IMG/VR virus record: IMGVR_UViG_3300008267_000630
Span: 1 to 29,899 of that record
Length of the DNA: 29,899 bases
DNA from: a virus
Direction: 5' to 3' (one strand)
Below the pieces are notes generated by a model. It ran no database searches. It worked only from the letters and a program-made list of their open reading frames with translations, and was not told where the DNA came from. Position 1 is the stretch's first letter; every line of letters begins with the position of its first letter. This document shows, piece after piece, positions 1 to 6,952 of the stretch. The position numbers were made by a program, and so were the translations under genes.

Positions 1-366
1 TAGACCAAAGACGTAAGGCTAGAGGTAAGACAAAAAGTTCAGTCCCCACCTGGGTGTAGCTTTCGCTGAGAACAGCTGCAGCTACTGGGTTTAGGCAGAT
101 CCCACCCGTTAAGCGGGAGCTGAAGGGTGGATCAGACCCCGTGAATGGAGAGAGACATGCCTCTATCGAGACACATCTCTCTCTTTATTAATGTCCCTGG
201 GAATGGACATTCTGTAAGTACTACTAAACCCCAAAGACACAAACTTTCACTCCACTGAACTATTAATGTTAATACTGTGAGTACTGTGAGGGATTAGGAG
301 CGCAGCTCCTCCCACTACCGTCACTACTGTTATTAACTCTCCACTAACCTCCACTACCACCTGTTA
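1..366. other. Gene-free left region with hairpins
   Basis: I see no convincing gene here. Several self-complementary segments are present: GATCCCACCC (98-107) against GGGTGGATC (125-133) with one bulge, competing with CCCG (105-108) against CGGG (114-117); a terminator-like stem at 148-183; ATGTCC/GGACAT (191-196/205-210); and AGGAGC-GCA-GCTCCT ending near 310. A short tandem ACTGTGAG repeat lies at 274-290. No tRNA cloverleaf was recognised. It could be transcript leader, a processed RNA, or sequence near a genome end. Confidence 0.6.
148..188 (+). terminator. Terminator-like hairpin upstream of thyX
   Basis: GAGAGAGA (148-155) pairs with TCTCTCTC (176-183), with a small inner CTC/GAG pairing (161-163/168-170), and is followed by TTTATT. 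The stem is long, but the T-run is interrupted by an A. It could terminate transcripts arriving from further left, or serve as an RNase processing site. Confidence 0.45.
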
Positions 367-999
367 ATGACCCACCAAGTATCTCTTGTACACATTACCC
401 CTAACGCTGAAGAGCTTATAGCTTACATGGCTAGGGTAAGTAACCCAGCTAATCAAAACAACACTGAGACCAGTGCTAAGTTAATTAAGTATCTTATTGA
501 CCATCAACATTGGTCACCCTTTGAGATGGTTAATATGTGTGTATCTATAGAGACAACAAGGAGTATAGCAGCACAGATCTTACGACATAGGAGCTTTAGC
601 TTCCAGGAGTTTAGCCAACGGTATGCTGAAGTACAGCTCAGACCTGAGTTACCAGAGATGAGAAGGCAGGATCTGAAAAATAGACAGAACAGTGTTGATG
701 ACCTTCCTCTTGGTGTGTTGCATGAATGCGATCAAGTAGTTGGACAAGCATTGGTAACTAGTTACCGAGCATATGAACGTCTGTTAGAACTAGGTGTAGC
801 TAAAGAGTGTGCTAGAGAAGTATTACCTCTTTGTACACCCACTAAGTTGTATATGAACGGTACCATTAGGTCTTGGATTCACTACTGTCAACTACGCTGC
901 GGTAACGGGACACAAGAGGAGCATAGGATCATTGCCAATGGTGCCTATAAGCTCCTACAAGAGCATCTACCTAGTGTGTGCTCTGCATTCACTGTCTAA
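367..999 (+). CDS. thyX: Flavin-dependent thymidylate synthase ThyX
   Basis: The 210-residue protein should make dTMP from dUMP using FAD, NADPH and methylene-tetrahydrofolate in the cytoplasm. The diagnostic ThyX signature is present at residues 73-86 (RHRSFSFQEFSQRY), with the preceding HWSPFE segment at 48-53 and the C-terminal LRCGNGTQEEHR region that is also typical of the family. Length matches phage and cyanobacterial ThyX. The ATG start has no clear Shine-Dalgarno sequence. The gene stands alone, flanked by gene-free DNA on both sides, so it is outside the nucleotide cluster at 12.5-15.3 kb. It probably raises thymidine supply for phage DNA synthesis. Identification is secure; no odd residue was seen. 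Confidence 0.96.
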   Translation: MTHQVSLVHITPNAEELIAYMARVSNPANQNNTETSAKLIKYLIDHQHWSPFEMVNMCVSIETTRSIAAQILRHRSFSFQEFSQRYAEVQLRPELPEMRRQDLKNRQNSVDDLPLGVLHECDQVVGQALVTSYRAYERLLELGVAKECAREVLPLCTPTKLYMNGTIRSWIHYCQLRCGNGTQEEHRIIANGAYKLLQEHLPSVCSAFTV

Positions 1000-1026
1000 C
1001 GTGTTAGAGGGGCCTCTCTACCGACG

Positions 1027-1102
1027 CTGGGGGGGTCTCCTTAATTTTTGACATAAATTTAACAAGCCTTATATCGACAGTGGACCTCGTAATTCCCCCC
1101 AG
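1027..1102. repeat. GC-only inverted repeat enclosing a promoter
   Basis: CTGGGGGG (1027-1034) is the exact reverse complement of CCCCCCAG (1095-1102). The roughly 60-base loop contains the TTGACA promoter at 1048. A second C6 run follows at 1105-1110. The geometry could form a long-range hairpin or cruciform, or simply be a leftover of low-complexity sequence. Confidence 0.5.
1048..1075 (+). promoter_or_regulatory. Sigma70-like promoter candidate P1
   Basis: TTGACA (1048-1053, perfect -35), 16-base spacer, TATATC (1070-1075) as -10. The spacer is AT-rich. It lies 49 bases after the thyX stop, so it reads toward the early genes. Host RNA polymerase would be expected to use it. Confidence 0.5.
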
Positions 1103-1538
1103 TGCCCCCCTCTTGCGATCAAGGACTCACACGGTATAACAATAGACACCACTGTATATAGTGCACTGCTAGCCAGTGGTATACTAATTGGTAGCGGTGG
1201 AGTACTGGGTACAGCTGGTTAGTAACTGGTGGTGGAAGGGTATAACGCTATATGTAGTGGTGTTAGGATATGGTGACACTAGGTAGATACCAAGTGATCT
1301 GTCTGCCCCTCTTAACTCAGTTAGACAGTGCAGCTATAACGCTCTGAGACACGCCTAGAAGCGGCTATAAGGCGCCTCTAACAGTTAATAGGTATACTGA
1401 GCCCTAGAGCACAGTAGAGAGGCATTGTAGACGGTTATCAATAGTTTGTTCACACTCACGCTACTTATCACCTAGGTCCGTACGACATACACCACGATAC
1501 CAAACCACTAACTGATGCCCAGGAGCCCAACTTAGGGC

Positions 1539-1567
1539 TTGACAAGGCGGCTCGGATGGGCTATGGT
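1539..1567 (+). promoter_or_regulatory. Sigma70-like promoter candidate P2
   Basis: TTGACA (1539-1544, perfect -35), 17-base spacer, TATGGT (1562-1567) as -10. A small hairpin AGCCC-N6-GGGCT (1524-1539) abuts the -35 box and could act as an operator. This is the best-spaced promoter in the window and would give a leader of about 250 bases before the first early gene. Confidence 0.55.
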
Positions 1568-1822
1568 AGGTTCATCGGTGGGGGAGGCGAGACCGTCGCT
1601 CTTCACTAAGCACCAGCGGTCCTTTCGCTACGCTTCAGCACCTAGACAATTGCATATTTAGGTCGTCACAAGACGGAACTAGTGGAGCGAGCGATCCCAC
1701 GAGTAGTTATAGGTTGCAACCCGACCTGACTACACGACCTAGTGTGCGTTAGCACTAACACAGAGCCACATGTGTTTAATAAATTAGATCATGGCAATTG
1801 TCCACCATTAACGGAGTTAACT

Positions 1823-1975
1823 ATGTCCCTTACTCTTGACCGTAAAGTAGCTACTGGTCTTCTCAGTAAAGCTACTACTGGTAATGATCTCTTGTCTGTA
1901 CTTGAGATGATTACATCTACCTTTACCAAACCACCTGTTAACAACGAACCTACACTTGAGGAGATTGAGTTTTAA
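1823..1975 (+). CDS. Small early protein, unknown
   Basis: A 50-residue protein beginning MSLTLDRKVATGLL. The frame is also open upstream to a GTG at 1742, but I chose the ATG at 1823 because a GGAG Shine-Dalgarno sequence sits at 1813-1816, six bases before it. It contains a short amphipathic stretch (residues 12-32) and an acidic end (LEEIEF). No domain was recognised. It is the first gene after promoter P2 and overlaps the next reading frame by one base (TAATG), as is usual across this early operon. Function unknown; a host-takeover role is only suggested by position. Confidence 0.65.
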   Translation: MSLTLDRKVATGLLSKATTGNDLLSVLEMITSTFTKPPVNNEPTLEEIEF

Positions 1976-2049
1976 TGCTAGCTTTAGCTATCCTAATCAT
2001 CGGCACCATTTACACTATTAAGGAGGTCAATGACAACGTATTCCTTTGA
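1975..2049 (+). CDS. Possible tiny membrane peptide
   Basis: A 24-residue frame (MLALAILIIGTIYTIKEVND...) whose residues 2-14 are almost entirely hydrophobic, followed by a charged tail, which fits a single membrane helix. Its ATG overlaps the previous stop codon (TAATG), suggesting coupled translation. It runs into the start of the next gene and contains that gene's Shine-Dalgarno sequence. It could be a real small membrane protein or just translation that delivers ribosomes to the next start. Confidence 0.35.
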   Translation: MLALAILIIGTIYTIKEVNDNVFL

Positions 2050-2305
2050 TCAATTGCGTGATGCTGTGCAGGAATGCACCAGCTATGATCTTGTTCAACG
2101 CTTTAGTGATGATGAGGATGAGTATGTACTCGTTGATCCTTATGGAGATGTGGATGGTGAGCCCTTCTATGATCTTATGGATGATGAGGGCAACATGATT
2201 GCTCTTGAGTCCTTTGATACATACAGTGAGGCTGAGATGAACATCAATGCCTACTTCAACATGTATCCTTATGCTTATGTAGACATTATCGTATCACCCA
2301 ATTGA
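2030..2305 (+). CDS. Very acidic early protein, possible DNA mimic
   Basis: A 91-residue protein with 22 Asp or Glu, only two Arg and no Lys, giving a net charge near -20. The acidic residues are spread through the chain, with clusters such as SDDEDE (26-31) and LMDDEG (39-44). It has a perfect AGGAGG Shine-Dalgarno sequence at 2021-2026, one of the strongest ribosome sites in the window, so it is probably made in quantity early. Small size, extreme acidity and first-operon position recall T7 Ocr (gp0.3), the DNA mimic that blocks restriction enzymes, but I see no sequence similarity to Ocr. Its stop overlaps the start of the ArdA-like gene. The family is unrecognised; the anti-defence role is inference. 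Confidence 0.85.
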   Translation: MTTYSFDQLRDAVQECTSYDLVQRFSDDEDEYVLVDPYGDVDGEPFYDLMDDEGNMIALESFDTYSEAEMNINAYFNMYPYAYVDIIVSPN

Positions 2306-2910
2306 CTTCATTCACAATCACGAGGCCTAACGTTATGACCACTGCTGTTGTTCCATTTATGCTCAAGGGTGATTCACTTGTTGCATTCGTCAATGAGAGA
2401 ATGGAATTAGTTAACCGGGGTGAGCAGACTCGCACTGAGATGATCAAGGACGCTGGCTATGTCTATGACAATGGTAAGCCTATGTACACTGAGTTCTACA
2501 CTGAGCTACTCAATGCACGAGGTATTGTACCCACCACTGATACAGACAAAGCTGATCAAGAGTATGATGAGCTGACCAGTGAGGAGAAGGATCTCTATGA
2601 TAAGATCACTGAGATGCTAGGCAGTAAGTGGACTCATGAGGAGACTATTGAGTTCATGGATGAGCTGTATGAGAATGGCATTAACACTGCTAGTGAGTTT
2701 GAGGAAGCTTATGAGTACACCCATGATAGCTACTCTAGCTATGCTGAGAAAGAGTTCAGTGAGTACTTTTGTATCGAAGTGATGGGAGCTGAGATTCCAG
2801 AGTGTGTCCTCTGTGCTGTAGATTGGCAAGCTGTGTGGGATCATAACCTACGTTATGACTTCTGTAGCATTGAGACTGTTAACGGTACCTTCTTCTTTCG
2901 TAATAACTGA
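2302..2910 (+). CDS. ArdA-like antirestriction protein (putative)
   Basis: A 202-residue protein if translation starts at the TTG (2302) that overlaps the previous stop as TTGA; an in-frame ATG at 2335 would give 191 residues. It has 41 acidic and 15 basic residues, a net charge near -26. The second half (about 105-202) has a layout like ArdA antirestriction proteins: an acidic helix rich in Glu, an EFEEAYEY segment (132-139), an IP-containing turn, then a DWQAVWDHNLRYDF segment (154-167) and a terminal FFFRNN. ArdA proteins mimic bent B-DNA and inhibit type I restriction enzymes. I make the match from pattern memory, so it is probable rather than certain. Adjacent to another acidic gene, it suggests an anti-defence pair. 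Confidence 0.75.
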   Translation: MTSFTITRPNVMTTAVVPFMLKGDSLVAFVNERMELVNRGEQTRTEMIKDAGYVYDNGKPMYTEFYTELLNARGIVPTTDTDKADQEYDELTSEEKDLYDKITEMLGSKWTHEETIEFMDELYENGINTASEFEEAYEYTHDSYSSYAEKEFSEYFCIEVMGAEIPECVLCAVDWQAVWDHNLRYDFCSIETVNGTFFFRNN

Positions 2911-2912
2911 TT

Positions 2913-3071
2913 ATGCATAACTTTAGAGTTGTACTTGACAGCGTTGACAACCCTGGTAAGTTCACCTTCATTGATGTTGACAACGCTAAGGACCTAGAGG
3001 ATTGTATCAACTCTATTCGTACTGAATGGGATCATCAGTTCACTATTCAACAAATCACTGAGGTTAACTAA
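2913..3071 (+). CDS. Small early protein, unknown
   Basis: A 52-residue protein (MHNFRVVLDSVDN...). Alternating hydrophobic residues in the first half and an amphipathic helix around KDLEDCINSIRTEW (26-39) suggest a small alpha/beta fold. It starts two bases after the previous stop and its TAA overlaps the next ATG. The overlapping arrangement and normal codon use argue that it is real. No family recognised. Confidence 0.65.
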   Translation: MHNFRVVLDSVDNPGKFTFIDVDNAKDLEDCINSIRTEWDHQFTIQQITEVN

Positions 3072-3241
3072 TGACTATCTTGCAATACAAAGTCATGTCG
3101 TACATCACAGCTGATGATACTCAGCCATACTGTCACGGGTATTACGATACAGAAGAAGCAGCCCAACGTGTAGCAAACGACTACAATAACATGTGGGCAT
3201 ACATCGAGCACAAACTCTACGCAAAGGTTGAGCACGTATGA
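3071..3241 (+). CDS. Small early protein, unknown
   Basis: A 56-residue protein (MTILQYKVMSYITADD...). It reads as a short beta strand, a loop with DDTQPYCHGYYDT, then a helix beginning EEAAQRVANDYNNMWAYIE (28-46), a pattern seen in many small phage proteins that fold as a strand-strand-helix unit. It is coupled on both sides, by a one-base overlap upstream and an ATGA overlap downstream. Function unknown. Confidence 0.65.
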   Translation: MTILQYKVMSYITADDTQPYCHGYYDTEEAAQRVANDYNNMWAYIEHKLYAKVEHV

Positions 3242-3393
3242 CTGAACAAAACATTATCCTTGCTGTGATTGGTATGGTTGGATTGTTTGCTACGGCTACT
3301 ATCTTCCAACGTGCTAATCGCATCACTAGCCGCTACTACGCTAACAAGATCAATCGTGATCTTATCGATCTCAATAACCGCACCTTTAACTGA
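3238..3393 (+). CDS. Small single-span membrane protein
   Basis: A 51-residue protein. Residues 6-23 (IILAVIGMVGLFATATIF) form one good transmembrane helix. The remainder is basic and polar (QRANRITSRYYANKINRD...), predicting a short N-terminal end outside and a positively charged tail in the cytoplasm. It starts at the ATGA overlap with the previous gene. It might act on the host membrane early in infection. A holin is possible but less likely, because holins are usually late and no endolysin is adjacent. Confidence 0.65.
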   Translation: MTEQNIILAVIGMVGLFATATIFQRANRITSRYYANKINRDLIDLNNRTFN

Positions 3394-3413
3394 CCGCCAC
3401 CCACTTAACTAAG

Positions 3414-3659
3414 ATGACTGTTTTCACACTCACAAACTACTGCGATTGCGGTTCTACCAACATTCTTGGTGTCTTCAATAGTATGGAGGCTGCGATTGAA
3501 CGTCTCCGTATGTTGGCAGCATGTACCGATGTAGGTGATGAGTATCGCATTGAATGCTTCAAGTTGAAGACCTTTGATGAGGAGAATGAGAACACTGAGC
3601 GTATCCTGAGTTCACGTGCTGAATGGAAGGCTAAGCAAGCTAAGATGGAGGAAGAGTGA
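3414..3659 (+). CDS. Small early protein, unknown
   Basis: An 81-residue protein. It opens with beta-strand-like sequence and a Cys pair (CDCGSTN, residues 10-16), continues through a helix (SMEAAIERLRMLAACTD, 23-39), and ends in a highly charged helix (ENENTERILSSRAEWKAKQAKMEEE). The early CDC alone is too little to call a zinc site. A 20-base gap separates it from the previous gene and its TGA overlaps the next ATG. No family recognised. Confidence 0.7.
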   Translation: MTVFTLTNYCDCGSTNILGVFNSMEAAIERLRMLAACTDVGDEYRIECFKLKTFDEENENTERILSSRAEWKAKQAKMEEE

Positions 3660-3838
3660 TGCATGACACTGCTGTTAAGGTTGATGTCTATTCTGATGAG
3701 TTCAAGCCTATTATGAAGGCAGTCAAGTATGCTCTAGTGTGTGATGACTCACGCAAGGTACTCAATGAGGATGAGTGGGCTTCTCTCAATGGATGGCTAG
3801 ATTACTTCTCTGATGTTGCACTTAATGAGGGTATTTAA
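3659..3838 (+). CDS. Small acidic early protein, unknown
   Basis: A 59-residue protein (MHDTAVKVDVYSDEF...). The frame also has a GTG three bases earlier (3656), but the ATG overlapping the previous stop (TGATG) is preferred by analogy with its neighbours. It is acidic, with a helix-rich second half containing EDEWASLNGWLDYFSD (38-53). The stop overlaps the next ATG. Function unknown. Confidence 0.65.
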   Translation: MHDTAVKVDVYSDEFKPIMKAVKYALVCDDSRKVLNEDEWASLNGWLDYFSDVALNEGI

Positions 3839-4008
3839 TGGCAAAAGCACTAACTGATGAGCAACGTAAGATGCGCCTTGAGATGGTCGATATCATCGGT
3901 CAAGGTGTACGTACTCAAGCTACTGCTGGGTACTATAATGCTGAACAGGTTGAGTACTTGACTCAACAACTTGAGCGTGTTGCTAAGTTCCTTTGCGTTA
4001 AGAACTAA
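3838..4008 (+). CDS. Small early protein, unknown
   Basis: A 56-residue, mostly helical protein: a first helix at 6-20 (TDEQRKMRLEMVDII), a Gly/Thr-rich turn, and a second amphipathic helix at 35-52 (AEQVEYLTQQLERVAKFL) with heptad-like spacing that could form a coiled coil or dimer. It is joined by one-base TAATG overlaps at both ends. No family recognised. Confidence 0.65.
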   Translation: MAKALTDEQRKMRLEMVDIIGQGVRTQATAGYYNAEQVEYLTQQLERVAKFLCVKN

Positions 4009-4172
4009 TGTACACTACTTACAAAGGTCTCCGTGAGTACGAAGTCACACTCGCAAGCGGTGTTTGGTATCTCCTCTCACAGAGTACTGAACAAGCGGCT
4101 TGGACTGCATTAGAGCTATCTAAGGAACGTAACGAGAAACTATTAAATGTCAAACAAACGGAAGAATGGTAA
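4008..4172 (+). CDS. Small early protein, unknown
   Basis: A 54-residue protein: two or three short strands (YKGLREYEVTLASGVWYLLS, 5-24) then a helix (TEQAAWTALELSKERNEKL, 27-45). It begins at a one-base overlap with its predecessor and overlaps the following gene by 26 bases. The strand-helix layout resembles the product of 3071-3241, so the two could be distant paralogues. Function unknown. Confidence 0.6.
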   Translation: MYTTYKGLREYEVTLASGVWYLLSQSTEQAAWTALELSKERNEKLLNVKQTEEW

Positions 4173-4485
4173 GATGGCTAAGCGTAAGGACTTCCCCAAC
4201 AACTGGCAAGAATACAAGGATGCTGATGATGACATGTTCCATGCCCATACGTATGAGGAGATCATGTCGTGGAAGGTTGCAGGTTGGGAACTCCCAAGCT
4301 CAGTCTGCTGTATCATCCGTACATCTGACCTAAACACTGGTAAGGTTAAGGAGTATGTCTACCAAAAGCGTAGTGCTGCTCAAGCCAAGGTCAACGCATT
4401 GATTGACACACCTGACATAGAGTTCACGGTTGTTGATCACGAGTCTATTCACTTTCTCACCCCTACTGATTTCGATTATGACTGA
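4147..4485 (+). CDS. Conserved-looking early protein, unknown
   Basis: A 112-residue protein with a basic N-terminus (SNKRKNGKMAKRKDFPNNW) followed by a mixed alpha/beta region. Segments such as EEIMSWKVAGWELPSSVCCIIRT (38-60) and KVKEYVYQKRSAAQAKVNALID (66-87) look like strands and helices of a compact domain. An internal ATG (4174) could start a protein nine residues shorter and would remove the overlap with the previous gene. The Lys/Arg-rich start may contact nucleic acid, which is inference only. No family recognised. Confidence 0.7.
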   Translation: MSNKRKNGKMAKRKDFPNNWQEYKDADDDMFHAHTYEEIMSWKVAGWELPSSVCCIIRTSDLNTGKVKEYVYQKRSAAQAKVNALIDTPDIEFTVVDHESIHFLTPTDFDYD

Positions 4486-4612
4486 CGTTACATTTTCTCG
4501 TCGCCTTCAACAACTGATCAAGCAAGTCAAGAATCATCCTAACCGTGATGAGATCATCAAACTTGCACAAGAACAACTCATTGACGATTCTTTCACACTC
4601 ACCAATAACTAA
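4478..4612 (+). CDS. Small early protein before RNA polymerase
   Basis: A 44-residue protein (MTDVTFSRRLQQL...) that is predicted mostly helical, with a Gln/Lys-rich first helix (RLQQLIKQVKNHP, 9-21). I chose the ATG at 4478, inside the last codons of the preceding gene, over an upstream in-frame ATG that would need a 56-base overlap. Its stop is immediately followed by the TTG start of the RNA polymerase gene, with no gap, so the two may be translationally coupled. Function unknown. Confidence 0.65.
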   Translation: MTDVTFSRRLQQLIKQVKNHPNRDEIIKLAQEQLIDDSFTLTNN

Positions 4613-6952
4613 TTGGCTACACCTGCACAGATTGATGAACAAGTAGCGTTAGAGCGCGAGCAAATCAAGCAAGGACTCCAACGCCTTCGAGACAACACCC
4701 GTAAGCTGCAAGATCAAAGCTACGCTAGTGCTACAGTGTATGGTGCAGCATCTATTGATGCATTGTTGCCTACTCTTGTTAAATACATCGAGGAGACTAC
4801 TGAGTATCGACTCAAGCGAGGCTCTGGTCATCAATTCGATATTCTCAAAAACTATGTCACTCAACTAGAGCCATTAGCTGCTGCTGCTATTGCACTAAAG
4901 CTTACCTTCGATAAGGTATTCTCTACCACAAAAGGTAGTGATCAAGTACAATCAGTGTGTGATAGCATCGGTCATGCTATTGAGTCTGAGTGTCAGATGC
5001 GTTACTACGAGAAGACCGCACCTGGGCTGTTAGCTGTACTCAAGAAGAACTACTTCCATAGGTCTATTGGTACTCACCAGAAGTTGGTGGTTATCCGTAC
5101 ACTAATGAACAGGTCTGATGTACCTGATTGGGAAGCTTGGGGTAGAGCTAATCGCATTAAGCTAGGTGCATGGTTACTTGACTGCATCATGACAACTAGT
5201 GGGTGGTTCGTAAAGGACCTACGAAGGCTTGGTAAGGTAACGGTGACCATCGTAGTACCTACACCTGAGTTCCTCGCTATCAAGGACAAGGTAATGGCCG
5301 ATGCAGAGCTGTTTGCTCCACTTGCATGGCCGATGCTTATTGAACCTAACGATTGGACACATGATCGTCCTGGTGGTTACCTTCTCAATGAGGTAATGCG
5401 AGGCTATCCTTTGATTCGTAGGGGAGACCCCACCCGTCTACAGGAGGATGCTCCCATTGAGTTCCTGAACAGGATTCAGAAGGTAGCTTACCAAGTTAAT
5501 CCCTTTATTTATGGGGTTGCTGAGGAGTTAGTCGAACTAGAACGCTCCGTTGGTAAGTTCCTCCCAATTGTGCATCATACACTACCTGCTAAACCTGCTG
5601 ATATAGACACTAACTACGACAGTAGGAAGGACTACAGAAGAAGGGCAGCAGAGATTAGGAATGTGCAAGCACAAGAGCCTAAGAAGTCATGCCGAACACG
5701 TATGACAATGGAGGCAGCTAAACGCTTCAAGGATAGGGAGAGATTTTATTGTCCCTGGTCATTTGACTATAGAGGAAGAGCATACCCTATCCCTGCTTTC
5801 TTAACACCACAAGATACTGACTTTGGTAAGTCATTACTAAAGTTTGCTGATGGTGCTTATATGGTACCTGAAGCTGAGTCGTGGTTAGCATTCCATGTAG
5901 CAACCTGTTATGGGTTAGATAAAGCTACAATGGATGATAGGTTAGAGTGGGTGTCTAATAACATCACACTCATCAGCCGTATTGCTACTGATCCTATTGG
6001 GTCTTTACCTGAGTGGGAAGCAGCAGAAGAACCATGGCAATTCCTTGCTAGTTGTGAAGAGTATTATCATTGTGTGATCACAGCTGATAGACAATTTACA
6101 ACCCTGCCTGTTGCTGTAGACGCTACGTGTAGTGGTCTTCAGATCTTGGCTGGACTCGCACGGGATAAGTCAACAGCTAAACTTGTAAACGTCCTACCTG
6201 GTGATAAACCACAAGATGCTTACAAGGTAGTAGCTGAGGTCGCAATGCCATCAGTTCCTGAACGCTTACGTCCATTCCTAGATAGGAAGAAGACCAAGCG
6301 ATGTGTTATGACCATCCCTTACAATGCTAAGCCTTACTCCAACAGGGGTTACATTAAAGAGGCTTTCTTGGAGGATGGGATAGAGCTTGAGAAGGAAGAG
6401 CTAACTCAAGTTGTTCAAGCTATCAGGTCAGCTATGGATGTGGTCGTACCAGGTCCTATGGCTGTCATGAAATGGATTGAGGCTGAAGTAGCTGCTGCTG
6501 TTAAGCGTGGTGCTAAACACTTGGAATGGGTAACACCATCTGGGTTTGTTGTACACCAGAAGCTAAACAAGAAACAGTTCCAGTCTATGGAGCTACAGTT
6601 ACTGGGTCGTTGTAAGATGAAGGTGGCAGTTGGGGAGACTGATGAGGTCGACCTTAATCACCACAAGAATGCAACAGCTCCTAACCTTATCCATTCACTC
6701 GACGCTAGCCTGCTACATTTGAGTGTCTTACGCTTTGATGCACCCATTGCTCTTATCCATGATTCTGTGCTTTGTCGTGCAACGGATATGTCCTCCCTGT
6801 CTACTATTGTCAGAGAGACATACATGCACCTCTTTGCAGAGCATGATTACTTACGAGACTTTGCCCAATACATTGGAGCAGAGACTGAACCACCGATCAT
6901 TGGTGATCTAGAACCAGAGACCGTGATCGAATCCACCTACTTCTTTTGTTAA
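4613..6952 (+). CDS. T7-like single-subunit RNA polymerase
   Basis: A 779-residue DNA-directed RNA polymerase that should transcribe the middle and late phage genes. The palm carries motif A with D503 in VDATCSGLQ, the O-helix region KRCVMTIPY with K562, R563 and Y570, and motif C with D717 in IHDSVL, matching T7 D537, K631, R632, Y639 and D812. A CPWSFDYRGRAYPIP segment precedes them. It is about 100 residues shorter than T7 RNAP, mainly in the N-terminal promoter-binding part, which fits other cyanophage enzymes. The C-terminus ends FFC rather than FAFA. The start is a TTG directly after the previous TAA with no Shine-Dalgarno sequence, which should keep the level low. Confidence 0.97.
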   Translation: MATPAQIDEQVALEREQIKQGLQRLRDNTRKLQDQSYASATVYGAASIDALLPTLVKYIEETTEYRLKRGSGHQFDILKNYVTQLEPLAAAAIALKLTFDKVFSTTKGSDQVQSVCDSIGHAIESECQMRYYEKTAPGLLAVLKKNYFHRSIGTHQKLVVIRTLMNRSDVPDWEAWGRANRIKLGAWLLDCIMTTSGWFVKDLRRLGKVTVTIVVPTPEFLAIKDKVMADAELFAPLAWPMLIEPNDWTHDRPGGYLLNEVMRGYPLIRRGDPTRLQEDAPIEFLNRIQKVAYQVNPFIYGVAEELVELERSVGKFLPIVHHTLPAKPADIDTNYDSRKDYRRRAAEIRNVQAQEPKKSCRTRMTMEAAKRFKDRERFYCPWSFDYRGRAYPIPAFLTPQDTDFGKSLLKFADGAYMVPEAESWLAFHVATCYGLDKATMDDRLEWVSNNITLISRIATDPIGSLPEWEAAEEPWQFLASCEEYYHCVITADRQFTTLPVAVDATCSGLQILAGLARDKSTAKLVNVLPGDKPQDAYKVVAEVAMPSVPERLRPFLDRKKTKRCVMTIPYNAKPYSNRGYIKEAFLEDGIELEKEELTQVVQAIRSAMDVVVPGPMAVMKWIEAEVAAAVKRGAKHLEWVTPSGFVVHQKLNKKQFQSMELQLLGRCKMKVAVGETDEVDLNHHKNATAPNLIHSLDASLLHLSVLRFDAPIALIHDSVLCRATDMSSLSTIVRETYMHLFAEHDYLRDFAQYIGAETEPPIIGDLEPETVIESTYFFC

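Larger units (their letters stand above)
1000..1822. other. Gene-free early control region
   Basis: Over 800 bases without a credible gene. It holds two sigma70-like promoters (1048-1075, 1539-1567) and many inverted repeats: TAGAG/CTCTA (1005-1009/1016-1020), CTGGGGGG/CCCCCCAG (1027-1034/1095-1102), CTGTCT/AGACAG (1299-1304/1323-1328), CGCCT/AGGCG (1352-1356/1370-1374), AGCCC/GGGCT (1524-1528/1535-1539), GACCG/CGGTC (1591-1595/1617-1621) and GGTTGCAACC (1712-1721). The 9-mer TATAACGCT occurs twice (1241 and 1335). Position just before the early genes matches the early promoter region of T7-like phages. Confidence 0.6.

Noticed and set aside
1-366. Possible tRNA
   Set aside because: GTTCAGTCC near position 37 recalls a T-loop, but no acceptor stem, anticodon arm or complete cloverleaf can be built around it.
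3238-3393. Holin
   Set aside because: It has one membrane helix and a basic tail, but it lies in the early operon far from any lysis gene, so the call would be guesswork.
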